Positions 9,765-21,674 of a DNA stretch of 64,000 nucleotides are shown one piece after another. This DNA is from Cycas panzhihuaensis (Eukaryota > Cycadophyta). Each line of letters begins with the position of its first letter. Position 1 is the stretch's first letter. The notes below the pieces were generated by a model, which saw only the letters and a program-made list of their open reading frames with translations, made no database searches and was not told the origin of the DNA. Both the position numbers and the translations under genes were made by a program. The stretch covers positions 54,195,741-54,259,740 of the forward strand of contig CM041465.1 of the NCBI GenBank assembly GCA_023213395.1, in the 5' to 3' direction.

Positions 9765-11700
9765 GCGATTCTGCGGTGGACAACCATGAAACGTTGGCAT
9801 GCCCATCCTTAGTTACGGAGATATCGGCCGAGGAGGATGGCGGTGGCAATTTTGAAGAGATGCGGCCTGTACAAGGCCCTGAGGACCCCCCAGTTCGCAT
9901 CGGATCAGCGGCTCCTAGTGGACATAGTGTCGCACTGGGATAAGAGGAGGCACGTGTTTCACTTGCCTTAGATAGGGGACATATCTATCACCCTAGAGGA
10001 TATTAGATGGATCTTAGGGGTGCCAACGACGGGGAGACCCGTGAGGCGAGGACCTTTGCACCGAGGCGGCCTACGAGGCGGCCCAGTTTCTCACGGGGCA
10101 GACAGGTGGCAGCGGAGAGGAGCTCCCCTCCAGACAGTACTTATGTCAGGGATTCCTCGGGTGAGGAAGCTGATTTTGCTATGCATTCTGTTCCGGATCT
10201 CCCGGAAACAGAACTATAGGGAGATCCCAGGAGGATGGGTGGGCCAGACGCCGTGGCGAGGCGAGAGGATGGATTGGGCTACCCTAGTTGCGGTGAACCT
10301 CGTCGCCCAACTAGATACCATCAGGAGATCGGGACGAGGAGGATTTTCCTACAAAGACGTTCTTTGCGATCTTTGGTTCTTTGATCATTTTACGATAGTG
10401 GCGCCGGTAGGGGGGCCATTCCCCATAGCGAGGTGGGCCCCGATGGTCCATAGATGGCAGACGAGATTCCGGGGGACAGAGGACCCGGGCACATGTCAGC
10501 CCGGTCGGTCGACGCGACATCGCTCAACCTCCTCACTCGGCTGACTACATAGCGAGATCCATACAGGCGGTGAGGTGGGCGGTGATGACGGAGGCGGGAG
10601 GCGGGAGCACCGTCGATGGCGGCGATGGCGATGACGATGGGGCGATGGCGGTGGCAGCCGGGAGATGGGGCGGCCCATCCCGACTGCGGGAGGCGAGTCC
10701 ATCACAGCACGAGGCCTTGGTGGACCATCAGGGGCGCCACGGGAGGCGAGCCCATCGAGGCCGCCGAGACGAGCGGCGAGCGGTGAGACTAGGGGGCATA
10801 GGTTATGGATCGTGAGGAGATCTGGAGAGGCGAGGGTCGAGCTGGTCCCTGGGAGGCAGGCGGTAGAGGATGTGCCAGAGGATGAGGCACCGGCAGCTGG
10901 CGGAGAGCCAGGAGAGGGAGACGTCGCCCAAGCAGAGGATCCGGCAGCCACGGCAGGTGAGACCTAACCATTTCCTTAGTTGTTTGACATCTGGATAGAC
11001 TTTGATTTGATTTTATGATATGCATCGAGGATACACACTGACACATGGCATGTTGCATTGACAGGCGTAGCGGAGGTCCAACGACTGGTCGAGGCTATGG
11101 TGAGGGAGTTGTTCCCTCAGGTCTCTGTGAGGGGCAACCGCCCATCCAGGCAGAGGATGCGCCCAGATCGGCGGGGGCCTACATGCAGGCATTCGCCCCA
11201 TTGGTGCGAGCGAGAGACATCTGGGCTGGAGAGACCCAGGAGCACATGGCATTCCGGGGGTAGCTGCAGGGAGAGCTCGATGCGACCAGGGGCGAGCGAG
11301 ATGACCTGCGTGGACGGATCCAGGCCTTGGAGGCACAGAGCGGGCCAGAAGGAGACATAGGGAACAGCACTCCCCTTGCAGTTCTAGAGGAGCGCCTTAA
11401 GGCGTCGGAGGAGAGGTTTAGAGCCATCGAGGAGGGACTCCGAGGCGAGAGGGACCGCATCTAGGTCCTCTACGACCAGCTGGTGGCACAGATGGTCTCT
11501 AGGTCGAGCAGGAGCCGCACACACACACATACGGTGGCTACGACTCCGAGGCGGCCTCGGGATAAGGAGAGCGAGGCAGGCAGCTCGCGGAGGCCTAGGA
11601 GGAGCCTCGCAGGGATGTGGTCCCAGAGAGGGATCACACAAACCAGAGATGGGACCCGGGATGCAGGCGTGCTTGATGAGCTAGGAGGCACATATGTATG
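9765..11700 (+). pseudogene. Antisense plant-mobile-domain-like gene of element B
   Basis: Runs opposite to B. The first recognised exon (9765-10956) begins after GCAG; likely starts are the ATGs at 9786 and 9799. It encodes LLVDIVSHW, RRHVFHLP, ITLEDI..ILGVP.TGRP (around 9915-10040). That arrangement resembles the plant mobile domain (Pfam PMD), where FHLP and TLEDV..LLGLP are typical. Then come KQNYREIPGGW and DWATLV..NLVAQLDTIRR. A Gly/Ala/Asp-rich stretch follows. After an intron (10957-11064) the last exon (11065-11700) encodes a heptad-like coiled coil (LEERLKASEERFRAIEEGL) and an Arg/Ser-rich tail. Stops (for example in FHLP-TAG at about 9970) and frameshifts break it. PMD proteins are known as TE-borne and host gene-silencing factors in plants. 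The assignment is by motif only. Confidence 0.55.
10957..11064 (+). other. Intron of antisense gene (B)
   Basis: GTGAGACC at the donor and a pyrimidine-poor but AG-ending acceptor (TTGACAG) enclose 108 AT-rich bases inside a GC-rich coding region. The same GT-AG borders lie in A (29792-29898) and D (53519-53631). A retained intron means this strand is not the one packaged as genomic RNA, as expected for an antisense gene. Confidence 0.6.
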
Positions 11701-12301
11701 ATTTTGGACGGAAAGCGCGAGCCTCGAGGGGTCATATGTAGACTCACATGATTGTACTCCCCAAGGATCCGACTTCCCACATACATGATGTGTACTATGA
11801 CATTTTGATATATATATATACATGGGGTAATTGGAACCCCATTTTGGCATGAAATGGTGTACCATGTATGATAGAGGTAGCATGTATGGTTTACTTTTGT
11901 AAATGAATATTTTTGCAATATGCCGTAAATGTTTGTATGTTGTAAATATTTGTATGTTGATATGTAAATATGTGAATGTATAAATGTATATATTTTGTTG
12001 TAAAGTTTTATGAATATGCAGGTGTTTCCTTCCATGTATGGCCATATGTCTAACAGGAGCACACACATCCACCGTGAGCAGAGGTGATCGAGAGGTGTGA
12101 GGTTAGAAGATAGGGCGACATGCACGTCCACAGGGGAGCATAGCGGAATATGCGAAGGAAGCGACAAGCATGAAAAGAGGAGTGACGATACTCCATAGCG
12201 TCGTCCTAGTTTGGGGGATGCCCAAAATAGGAAGACAAAGGTTCTCAAGAGTATACGAGAACGTAGGTTCCGTGGGAGGAACCAGAACAAGGAACGAGAA
12301 T
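11701..12301. other. 3' region of antisense gene facing pol (B)
   Basis: AT-rich stretch conserved in A (28561-29175) and D (54241-54775). It contains AT dinucleotides near 11808-11821, a short GGGGT/ACCCC stem near 11823-11839 and repeated TGTAAATATTTGTATG-like words. It probably holds the polyadenylation region of the antisense gene. No protein frame conserved. Confidence 0.45.
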
Positions 12302-12358
12302 CCATCTTAAATCTCCATCCTACCCGTGGTTGGGAGGAATGGGAACAATTTAAGATGG
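12302..12358. repeat. Hairpin between pol stop and antisense gene (B)
   Basis: CCATCTTAAAT (12302-12312) pairs with ATTTAAGATGG (12348-12358). A (28504-28560) and D (54776-54832) have the same hairpin, with co-changed arm bases in A. It sits about 35 bases after the integrase stop, between two convergent genes. Confidence 0.75.
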
Positions 12359-12392
12359 TAGTTTAGGCTCGTTTCGGAGCGAGGTAAAGAGG

Positions 12393-13603
12393 TCACACGT
12401 AGAACTTCTTGAGGAATTTCTCGTTGACCGCTTTCTCAAATTCCAAGCCGTCTAAGGTGGCGATCTGTATCTTGTGATTATCGAGGCTTTCGAGAACGAC
12501 GAAGGGACCTACCACTTGGGCCGAATTTGTGCGATCGTAAAGATACTCTAATTTGAGGACGTGATCCCCAGGACACAAAGGATGGGCACGAAGGTGTTTA
12601 TCGTGCGTCCTTTGCAAATGGGCTTTCGAAGTGAGGTTCGCTTAATAAGCCACTAAGCGCTTCTCATCCAGGGCTTCGAGGTCTAGGAGACGAGCCTGGC
12701 GAGTAGACTCCTCATCGATGAGGCCTCGAAGGGAAACTCGAAGAGAAGGGACCTCCACTTCCAACGGAAGTATCGCTTCGGTCCCGTAGACTAGCGAGAA
12801 TGGGGTCATCCCGGTAGCCGTCCGGATAGAGGTGCGATAAGCCCATAGAGCGGAAGGGAGCTGGATATGCCAGTCTCTTTGAGACTAAGCGACAGTTTTC
12901 TTCAAGATGCCAACGAGCGTTTTGTTGAAAGCTTCAATTTGCCCATTGGCTTGGGGGTAATAAGGGGATGACGTCTTGTGCGAGATTTTGAATTTCTCAC
13001 ACAATTCATCCATTTCCTTATTACAAAAGGGGGTTCTATTATCCGTAATTAGGACGTCTGGAATTCTGAAACGACAGATAATATGCTGGTAGACGAAAGT
13101 GGCTATCGTCTTGCCAGGGGTAGTGGACAGGGGGATCGCCTCCGCCCATTTAGTGAAGTATTCGGTAGCGGTTAGGATATATTTATGTTGTGCGGAAGAT
13201 GGTGGTGATATAGCCCCGATGAGGTCTAAACCCCATTGGGAAAAGGGCCACGGAGACACGATAGGGTGCAGTGCCTCGGAAGGTATGTGAGAGACGTTGG
13301 CGTGCTCTTGACAACGCCGGCATCTAAGGGCACAAGCATGGGCGTCCTTGAACAAGGATGGCCAGTAATAGCCTATGCGGAGGATCCTTTGGGCCATGGA
13401 TTGGCCCCCAAAGTGGCCCCCACAAATGCCATGGTGGCACTCATGAGTATTTGGTCCGCCGTTGGGAGGCGACACGGAGCGAGGATCCCATCAAAAGATC
13501 TCTTGTACAGCACCCCATCCATGAGGAGGTGTTGCCTAGTGGTGGCGCGGACACGCGACCTGACTTTGTTGCTGGCTTCGGGGCGATATTCTTGCTGAGT
13601 CAA
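12393..13603 (-). pseudogene. Integrase of element B
   Basis: Zinc-binding HHCC part: HHGICGGHFGGQ then CALRCRRCQEHA. The core keeps all three catalytic acids: Asp in GLDLIGAI, Asp in LITDNRTPF, Glu in NGQIEAFN, with 35 residues between the last two as in gypsy integrases. The core is open over 12885-13475. A stop and frameshifts separate it from the C-terminal part (12393-12617, LKLEYLYDR, GPFVVLESLD) and from the N-terminal part (13373-13603, ending near YKRSFDGI). The usual Gly after TDN is Arg here. It inserts the cDNA into host DNA; no chromodomain follows, in keeping with a non-chromovirus Tat element. Confidence 0.85.
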
Positions 13604-14930
13604 ATATCACACAATGTTGCCATACCACTTGCTATCGGTGAGTAGGTGAGGAGGAACATCCTGGACGGTCATAATGGACTTGTCTGGGAAGGAGTCGTCA
13701 ACAGGGACACCGCTCTCGTTGGGGATGGCGGCATCGGCTAACTGTTCCGCCACTACCATTCCCTTCTTTGACTTCCTGTTGACAACCTGCAAGTCGAATT
13801 CTTGAAGTAGGACGGCCCAACGTCCCGTCCTACCTATCAAATCCGAACGGGTAAGTAAGTAACGCAAGGGATCAGATTGAATGATCACCTTGGTCGTATT
13901 CTTAGAGCAAGTAGTCGAAATTTCTTGGTCGCATGGACCAAGGAGAGGCATTCCTTTTCGGAGGGGATAGTTTAATTCGGTGACAGCGAGGTGCGGCTAA
14001 TGAAATAAATGGCCCTCTCGGTTCCGCATCGTCCTCTGTCTGCGAGCATTGCGCCCGAGGATTCATCGATTCTTAGGGTGTATAAGATGAAGGGCCTGTC
14101 GAGGCGAGGAGGTGCCCGGTGAGGCGGAAATGAGCTTCCTTGAGCCCTACGAAGGCCTTTTGGGTCTTGTCCGACCAGACAAAAGAGGCTCCTTTCTTCA
14201 ATAGGTTTGTAAAAGGCTTGGCGTTTATGGTGAAATCGGCCAAAAATCGCCTCAAGAAACCAAGCCTGCCTAAGAACGACTTAATTTGTCGCTGGGTCTT
14301 AGGCGGCGGCATGTCAAGGATCGCCTTGACTTTTTCCGGATCGATCTAGATTCCTTGTTGAGACACGAGGAAACCAAGGAGTTTGCCTGAGATAACTGCA
14401 AACACGCATTTCAGCGGGTTTAAACTAACGTGGTACTTGCGGCATCTTACGAAGATGGCACGCAAGTTGGAAAGACGATGGGCTCTGGAGTGGGAGAGGC
14501 CATCATGTCGTCCATGAAGATCTCCAACGTATTGTTGATGAGGTCGTGGAAGATGAAATGCATGGCTCTCTGATAAGTGGCCCCTATATTTTTGAGACCA
14601 AAGGGCATTGCCTTGTAGGCAAAGGTACCCCATGGCGTCGTGAAGGCCATCTTATGACGGTCTTCGGGAGAGATCTGGATCTGGTTATAGCCGGAGAAGC
14701 CGTCCATCAGGGACATAACCCGAATCGGTATGCGATCGATTATTTGATCAATGAAAGGAAGGGGAAAGTTGTCCTTAGGACAAGCGTTATTTATGTCGCG
14801 AAAATTGACACAAATACGAATGGTCCCGTTCTTTTAGCAGGAATGATATTCGATACCCACTTGGGGTGTCGATGGAGGAAATAAGTCCAGCTTCGAGCTT
14901 CTCAACTTCCAACATACCGGCAGTCGAAAG
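13604..14930 (-). pseudogene. Reverse transcriptase and RNase H of element B
   Basis: RT signatures on the minus strand: MSLMDGFSGYNQI, TPWGTFAYKAMPFGLKN and the catalytic box FMDD (14507-14518), where most gypsy elements have Y(V/I/A)DD. Then KCVFAV..GKLLGFLVS and the connection piece FLGRLGFLRRF. The first RNase H follows (NTTKVIIQSDPLRYLL, WAVLLQEFDL). The N-terminal RT motif is frameshifted near 14790-14890. The frame is broken again near 14346, 14312 and 14070. It makes cDNA from the element RNA. Confidence 0.85.
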
Positions 14931-15945
14931 CTTTGGGTGAAGGGGACGCCGATACTGCAGGGGTGAGCATCGGGGAAGGTCGTGGGTTATGCACAATGAT
15001 GGAGGGGTCAATGCCCTTCATGTCTGAGTATTCCCACGCAAATATGTCACGGAATTCCCAGAACAGGAGGGTGTATTCCCTCACCTCGTCAGGGGTGAAC
15101 TCCGCTCCTACCTTGATGACCCTATCTGGGGCAAGGACTATGTCCTGGGTTGCCCCCATGCACATGGCATTCCCCTCCTCGAAATGGAGAGGGGCAAGAT
15201 CAACTGGAAGGGAGGAGACAGAAGAGGGGATTGGGTCGGCTAATGTGGACCCAATTGCTAAGACCTTCTGGTGGCCAAGCTTATGGTGACCAGGAGGCAA
15301 ACTTGGCATGGAACCTGCTAAGTATTCCAGCAAAGCCTCGTCGTCTTCGAAGTAGTCCACGCCATCGATGGCCTGACTTCGAATGGGCGAGGCAAGGGAT
15401 GGCGTGGGAGCGATAGGGGCCGGTATGGCACAGGCGCGCCGTCATCCGCCGGGGACTCCAAAGGGGAGTCAGGGAGAGGTCCCTCGTAAAAAGCAAGAGG
15501 GAAACTCTCAACACCGTCACCTACGGGAGGCGACGAGGTGGAAGAGCCAAGGACCTGATGATCAACATGCGCAATGTCATGTGACATGTGAAAGTGGCCC
15601 GGCTCTACAACAAAAGAGGCCCTAGGAGGGAGGTTAGGGCTAGGAAGATGCCCCACACTGGTGCGGAGGAACGAGGCGGGTGAGGGCAGTCCTCATCCTC
15701 ACTATGGGATCCATCATCATCAAACACGGCAACATACCCATAGCTCCCGACACCAATAGGAGCAAAACGCGTCAAGCTAGGGGAAGAAGACGCAGGACTT
15801 TCTTCTCGGTAAGAGGAATCAGGGATTCCAATGGAGCAGGCTGAGGCATGGTCAGAAAGGTGTTTATTTCCCTTCGTATGGCCATGGCTTGCCTGGGTGG
15901 GAGGCCTAGCTAGTTTGGCGAGTGATCGCTCGCGGAGGACAACTT
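14931..15945 (-). pseudogene. Conserved protease-RT linker of element B
   Basis: Over 300 residues between protease and RT. Recognisable blocks shared with A and D: ACSIGIPDSSY, GVGSYGYVAVFDDDGSHSE, HFHMSHDIAHVDHQ, LGHQKVLAIGS, FEEGNAMCMGATQDIVLA and REFRDIFAWEYSDMKGIDP. The last block is the usual lead-in to gypsy RT. The rest matches no domain I recognise. Frameshifts occur near 15320 and 15650. Confidence 0.55.
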
Positions 15946-16560
15946 TCATTTGCCCATTATGGACAAATTTAAGTTGCCCCCAACGGGTGGAACACACGGC
16001 TCCCATTTGGTCAAGCCATGGTCGACCCAGAAGCAGGTTGTAATTAACATTGACATTGAGGGGCGGCGATGCCGATAGCAGATCTTGTCCTCGAGGGTAA
16101 GGGGTATCGAGACAGATCCTAAGGGGGTCTTCTCGGTACCGTCATAACCCTGACAACGCCATGGAACAGGTTCCAAGGCGGAAGCCAGCTCTTGCATAAC
16201 GCGCAAGGGCATGGCGTTGACGGAGGAACCGTTGTCCACGACGGTTCTCCGTAGCATGCAATCGGGAGTATTTATGGTAATGGTGAAAGAGAAGTTCCAT
16301 TGGCGTTCCCTTCCACTAGATGCGGGAAGATCTCTGGGATTGAAGGAGATAATGGGTTCATCGCTTGGGGTCGTACCCAAGGCATGAACGGACGCGTCAT
16401 TCGATCCAAGAGCTTCCAGGAGGAGCGCTCATTGCTCTGGGTAACTTCTCAAGACGTCCATGATGGACATCTCGTGACCCACGATGAAGCTCTTCGACTA
16501 CGGAGAAAGGCTTACCCCTCCCGGTGGGTTGGGTAAGGGCTCTCCTAAAGTCGAATCGCC
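15946..16560 (-). pseudogene. Aspartic protease of element B
   Basis: Contains FTITINTPDCMLRRTVVDNGSSVNAM, cut here to its key part: VVDNGSS, with catalytic Asp in DNG where most retropepsins have D(S/T)G. Then ALEPVPWRCQGYDG and PLGSVSIPLTLED. It would cleave the Gag-Pol polyprotein. At the gag/protease border (16529-16531) this copy has a Gln codon where A and D have TAA. A frameshift lies near 16060. Confidence 0.7.
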
Positions 16561-18884
16561 CGGGGCACACGGGAATCGTCTTGGGAAGTGCAGGAATCTC
16601 CGGAGGAGGATCAAGCTGTGAGGTAGACGCGGAGGTACCAGTTGCCTCCTTGGCAGCTTGAGACCGGGTTAACGCGTAGAAAGGAGTGGTCTCGAGCATT
16701 TGGATCACCTTCTTCCCCTTGTTACGGGACTGTGAAGGTGATGGAGCGCGGCGGTCAGGGGATCGCGAAGGGGAAGGCGACCTCTGCACACCCTTCCCTC
16801 TACCACGCAAAGGGCGGGGATCGGGAGACCTATCCAGGTCCATTGTTCCTTTCTTTGGACATCGCAACCCCGTTCCCCATGCTTGGGAAACGGGTCTCTA
16901 TGAATGGGCTGATTGAGGTTAGGCCTCGATGTCCGCCTAGGGGACGAGTCACGCGGTGGGGCGTCGCATGGGTGTTGTGCTCGGTAACGTGAATCGTCAT
17001 GGAAACATTCTCCATGGATAGAGTACCACCTCTTCTCAAGGGGAGGATCGGTCCTCCTTGCTTGAGAAGGCTGGGTGTCCCCCCCTTTGGGGGCATCGCC
17101 TGAAGTCTGGCGATGGTTTATGGGAGGTTGGCGATGAAGGGGATTGAAGTTTTAACTCCTTCATCGTGCGTTCGAATGAGCGAATGGCGGAGGTAAGGGG
17201 ATTTAGGGTCCTCTCAGTCGAATGAGAGGTGGACCTAGCGGGCTGCGAAGGTTTGGTCTCCCTCGCTGGAGGAGGCGCCTCGCGACGTTGCGAGGGCCTA
17301 GGAGGTTTCTTGAGTCCCGCTTGGATCTCAATGGCCTCCAAAGCTAAACACCTCGTGATGGCGGAGTCACACATGGTCGCCCCCATCTTGAGGACTTCTA
17401 CATGCACCTCGGGGCGAAGTGCATTAACAAAGAGATCCCTCTTCAACTCCTCAGGCAACGTAGCCTTGGTGGAGTGAAGAAGATCGTGAAAGCGTCCCAC
17501 AAAGTCACGATTCATCTCATCGTGACCTTGTTTAAGCGACAGAAGCGCCTTCATTCCACTTTCGAATGGGCGGGCTACGTCAAAGTAGTTAACGAACTCG
17601 TCCACTAGTTGCTGGAATGAGGAGATTGAATGGGCAGGAAGGCGGTAAAACCACTTGAGGGCATCGCCCTGCAAGGACCACGGGAATAGCTTCATAAGTA
17701 TATGGTCGTAAGCCCAATAATCGATGCACGCCATAGAGAAGCTGCGTACATGCTCGGTTGGGTCTTGCGACGAAGTCCCGTCGAATTTGGGAACTTCAGG
17801 AGGGTGAGGTGGCAGGTTAGTCCTCAGTGCCTCAATAGACAATGGCGTCGACCTATAGTCCACGAAGGGATGTGTCCTTGCTTAGGCTAATGGGTCGACA
17901 AACCCGATGAGGAATGGATGGGGGTGGTAAACCCATCCCTCCTTGGGAAAAGGCCCCTTGTTGGAAAGGGGGCTGCGGGTAAAAGCTCTGAAAAAGAGGT
18001 ATACTCCCTTGCGATGACGCGAAGTCGCGCTGGACGATGGAAACGAAGGATGGGGGACCAGGTTTTGCCCATACGGGCCACCCGTAGGTGGCGCAACCCC
18101 ATATGGGTGCACAGGTCCACCCGTAAGCAGGAGATGGCTTCCCTTGCCTTGCCCCCAAGGTTGAGCAAAGGTAACACAGGGGCACGTAAAGAGAAGGACC
18201 ACCAATCGAGTTTTGGGCATATGTAGGAGTGGGTCCTACATGGCTAACGGCGGCGGCACTAGTAGGACCCCGAGGCCAACTAGGGAACGCATGTGCCATG
18301 TTCGGAGGTGGCGCGTGCGTTTGGCTTGGGCATGGCATGCTAACCCCGAGTTGAGGGAAGGACACACCATGAGCAGCCCCGAGGAAGTAGGACCACGGTG
18401 GAAGCAGTAGCAACACTTGCCTTGGGAGCCGGGGTAGACACGGCATAGGACGTGTGTGCGCGGGTAGGAGCGTCGATCGCTATAAATGGCGCAGGCATGG
18501 ACGAAGAAGATGCTACGTTGTGCAGCATTTCTGCAAACCATCTAGGATGCGGCTTACGGCGAGCTGCTCGAAAGCACTCGTTAAGCGCCTTGATCGCGTC
18601 GGCGGGAGGGGTATCCTCATAGCCATATGAGGTCGAAGGGACTTCGAAAGTAGGGGATCCTTTGGGACGCCCCTCGTGAGGCTTGCCAGTAGGGTGGCGA
18701 GTCTCGTGAGGGTCTGAATCTTCCGCTGCTTGAGCGAAAGGCTGGAAGTCATCCGGGTGGAAATGGTCATCTGGGTAGTAGATGGAATCATCGCCTCCGG
18801 GCGGATCTTCGAATGCATTTAAGGGAACTCTTGAGTTCCTAAAGCCATGGGTCGGTAGGCCCAATCGGACGGGTAACCTTCCAT
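16561..18884 (-). pseudogene. Gag of element B
   Basis: Start ATG at 18884 (MEGY.SDWAY), supported by the same start in A and D. The N-terminal 300 or so residues are Pro/Ser-rich and frameshifted near 18400 and 17860. The capsid-like retrotransposon gag domain lies in an open frame at 17036-17863: DPTEHVRSF, LQGDALKWFYRLP, FVNYFDVARPFESGM, LLSLKQGHDEMNRDF. The zinc-knuckle-like CHHC motif of A is damaged: both outer Cys are Tyr (WYSIHGECFHDDSRY). Gag forms the virus-like particle that packages element RNA. Confidence 0.8.
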
Positions 18885-19140
18885 TGTCGAATCAGGGTTC
18901 GACGATGGAGGGGAACGAGACGATTGGTCTTCTAACAACGGTGGCAAGCCTCGCAAGCGACGCGAGAAACGTCGCATGCAACGCCTTTGCAAGCGTCATT
19001 AGAAGAAACGGAAAGGAAAGGAAGGGAAGAAACGTAAAACACGTTGGGGGCCGCCCAACTGAAAACACGGAATGCGAACCTACCTAGAGGCAAGAACACC
19101 AACAAGAAGGGGAAGCGGGATTTAGCTCCCTTACTGGCAG
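18885..19140 (-). other. Leader between primer site and gag (B)
   Basis: Untranslated leader of about 260 bases. It contains TTGTTGGTGTTCTTGCCTCT and a CAACGTGTTTTACG block that are also found in A (21725-21810) and partly in D. Confidence 0.6.
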
Positions 19141-19159
19141 TCCCCAGTATGGTCGCCAG
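19141..19159 (-). promoter_or_regulatory. Primer-binding site of element B
   Basis: Directly next to the LTR, the minus strand reads CTGGCGACCATACTGGGGA. TGGCGACCA followed by a CTGGG block fits the complement of the 3' end of a plant tRNA-Arg, the primer known for Ogre/Tat elements. The tRNA identity is from memory of the family and should be checked. Confidence 0.6.
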
Positions 19160-21674
19160 TGAAACGCTCTCCGCGGGGCGGTGATCCTACGTCTAGCAAA
19201 GGGATACAAAATACCACATTGACTGGGCTAGGCAGCGAGGATCTCACCTCGCAGGACGTCCGTGCACCGGAGCGCAGGTTCGGGGACTGCAAGGTGCCTG
19301 GTTGCTTCCAGGTAGCCATGCAAATACGAGGCCTTCCTACCCTTCGGATGGCCGAGAAGGAGAGGGAAACCTCACACGTTGCGGCTTCTCAAGGCAATGA
19401 GAAGGCAACGGGAGGGCAACAAAATCAATGTGCAACAGGTGTGAAGTAAAGTGTGGTTCAGAGATACAACGTAAACGGGTCTTCTATTCCTATGTTATGT
19501 AAAGTAAAGGAACAGTGCGAGAAAGTAAATGTAAAATAAAAGGCTATTTCCCTTTTTCCCTTATGTTTCCTTATCTTTTACTTATCAAGCAAGTGCAAAA
19601 AGCAAGAATGATATAAAAGGGAAAAAAAACAAAAGGAAACGTGAGTAGTACCTGGATCTGGCGGTTGAGGTTGAAGTGTGGATTCTCCCTCTCGGTTGCG
19701 CTCCTTTCCTCTTTCCTCCATGCATGCAACATTGGCCAACGGTGGCGAAGGGGGTCCACTTACCTCCCCGTGAGCATGCGAAATCAAACGAAATGAAAAG
19801 ACGAAAAAAATGAATTCAATGCTAAAGGAAAGAAATACCGTGTGAGAGCCGACCGGCAACGGGTTTGTCTCGCGTGCCACCTCCCCCAACGCGATCCTGC
19901 AGATAAGTAGAGAGAGCACCTTCCTCCTGAGAGAGGCTCTCTGGCTACAAAGATGTATATATATATGGAAATGAAATCAACTAAGCTAAATAACTGGAGT
20001 TATATGTTAGAACGTAGCAAAAATGAAACAAAACTGCGCGATAAGCATATACACTGTCATGCGCCATAAAACATACTACATGGGACTGAGTGTAGCCTCG
20101 GGATGGCTAACTCACTCACGGGAGGTCTCCACGGGGTTCGGGAAGGAAACGTTAGCTGACAACAAGGTGAGACGGGTAGTGATGGGTTACCTACACCAAA
20201 GGGAAAGCTCAAACCAACTCTCTTAGGCCTCCCTAGCTCCGTTTCCTAAGAAAGCGCAGATGGTAAAGGGAGAGAGGACAAGGACGAACCCTTGGGGAGA
20301 AGGACGACAATGGGGGACTGAACCCGCCTATCTCCCTCAAATCCGTGTGAAACCCTTTACACCGCCAACTCAAAAAAGGGTGGAAGAGATAGCTTAGAGG
20401 GAAAGGATGAATCTCAAGGAAATGCAAGGAAAACCCCAATCTAGGGCAGCACTATAGGAAAGCTACAACTAGCTAAGATTACTTTCATTGGATGACCAAG
20501 GAAATATCAAAGAAAGTAAATGCAATGGGGGGAAAAGAGCTTGCAAGTAGAACAACAAAAAAAGCAAGGAAAAAAGCACCAACAAGAAACAAGAAATACC
20601 TTGGATGAGAAAGGGCATGCATGCATGCACTTGGCCACTTGGGGCAGCAGCAACAAACGATGTCTAGAGGCTGATTCTGAGTGTTTCTTGCATGAGTGTA
20701 GATGGAAGAAGCTCCATGCAAGTTGAGAGCAGAAAGTTGATCCTTGGAGTAGCCTTTTTAGTGAAGAAATCCCTTGGATCTTTGAGCATTTGTAAGGGAG
20801 AGTGGAACTTGTTGTGGAGAACGGTAGGGGGCAGCAATGGCCCTGCAACTCCAGCTTATGGCAGCCCACTACACCTCTATCCAACTGCTATACATGAAGC
20901 TCTCTGATTTCTGTGTCCTTCTCTTGTGTTTTTTGTGAAGAGTTGCTCTTAGAAGTCTTGAAAAATGAGCCTTAGAATGATGCAAATGAGTAAAAAAAAT
21001 CCTTTTATGTCTTGTTCACAGTAAGTGAACGTTGGGGGCATTGGTGCGCCTCCAATCGTATGGAGCCACGTGGCAGTTCCGTGAAAAAATGCGGAAACTG
21101 TCGCGTGGTTCTCTTTTTTTAAATTTCAAGCGATCGTCTGTGGCAAACTCTGCGATGCTACAAATTAGCAGTCTTGCTTAGTTTTTGCGATATCAACTGA
21201 AATAAAAAAAGAAAAATAAACAGAAAAATCGGGGTTTTGAGGTGAGAACAAGGACTAATCATGAATTACATCGGTGGGGAAGGCCAGGCGGTGGGCGGTA
21301 CCGAATGATGCAAAGAGCCCTAACTAATGGTTAGACCGGACTTAGGAAGGACTGCAACATAAACGACATGTTGTAACAAGAACAAACAAGCTGGCAGAAA
21401 TAATCCCAAGAAACTGTGGAGACACCGTGAGTGGTCAGAGGCCATCTGGTGTCGCATTCGCTGAGGAATGCCCCCGCTGTGAGTCGTCATAGGCTGAAAG
21501 TGTGCCGTAGGCACATGCATTATGAGCAAGCAGAAAGACAATGCACGCAGGCAGGCATATGTCAAGCAACCTACTCTAAATAACGTTAATCAAACCATAG
21601 GTAAGAAAAGTAAGAACATATACTTGAACAAACCTGTGTCGATGCGTCTCGAGTCCATTCGAATGCGGGAAGCA
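19160..21674 (-). repeat. 5' LTR of element B
   Basis: Read on the minus strand, this 2515 bp LTR ends TGAAACGCTC on its right-hand neighbour's side (19160) and begins at 21674 with TGCTTCCC, a decayed form of TGTTTCCC. The start hairpin of the family is lost. Its sequence tracks 5385-7810 through the AT run (about 19952-19962), the pyrimidine tracts and the TAATCAAACCATAGG segment. Confidence 0.88.

Larger units (their letters stand above)
5385..21674 (-). mobile_element. Element B: Tat-lineage retrotransposon nested in A
   Basis: A full-length minus-strand relative of element A, about 16.3 kb, with LTRs at 5385-7810 and 19160-21674. Reading the minus strand: 5' LTR, primer site, gag (starts 18884), protease, linker, RT-RNase H, integrase (stops near 12393), then a plus-strand plant-mobile-domain-like gene (9765-11700), then the second RNase H (8164-8568). 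It sits precisely at the primer-binding site of A. The flanking target duplication is no longer exact (AGCGG left, ATGAC right), but both sides resemble the primer-site start TGGCGACC. Coding regions carry frameshifts, though the integrase core and parts of RT remain open. Confidence 0.88.

Noticed and set aside
10496-10951. 151-codon minus-strand ORF rich in Pro, Ser and Ala
   Set aside because: It is the complement of the GC-rich part of the antisense gene (Asp/Gly codons read backwards). It is not conserved in A or D.
14931-15945. Envelope-like gene in the Tat elements
   Set aside because: The extra region lies between protease and RT, has no signal peptide or membrane segment and is in frame with pol. 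It is not where an env-like ORF would be.
19141-19159. tRNA gene
   Set aside because: Only the tRNA-complementary primer site is present; no cloverleaf sequence.
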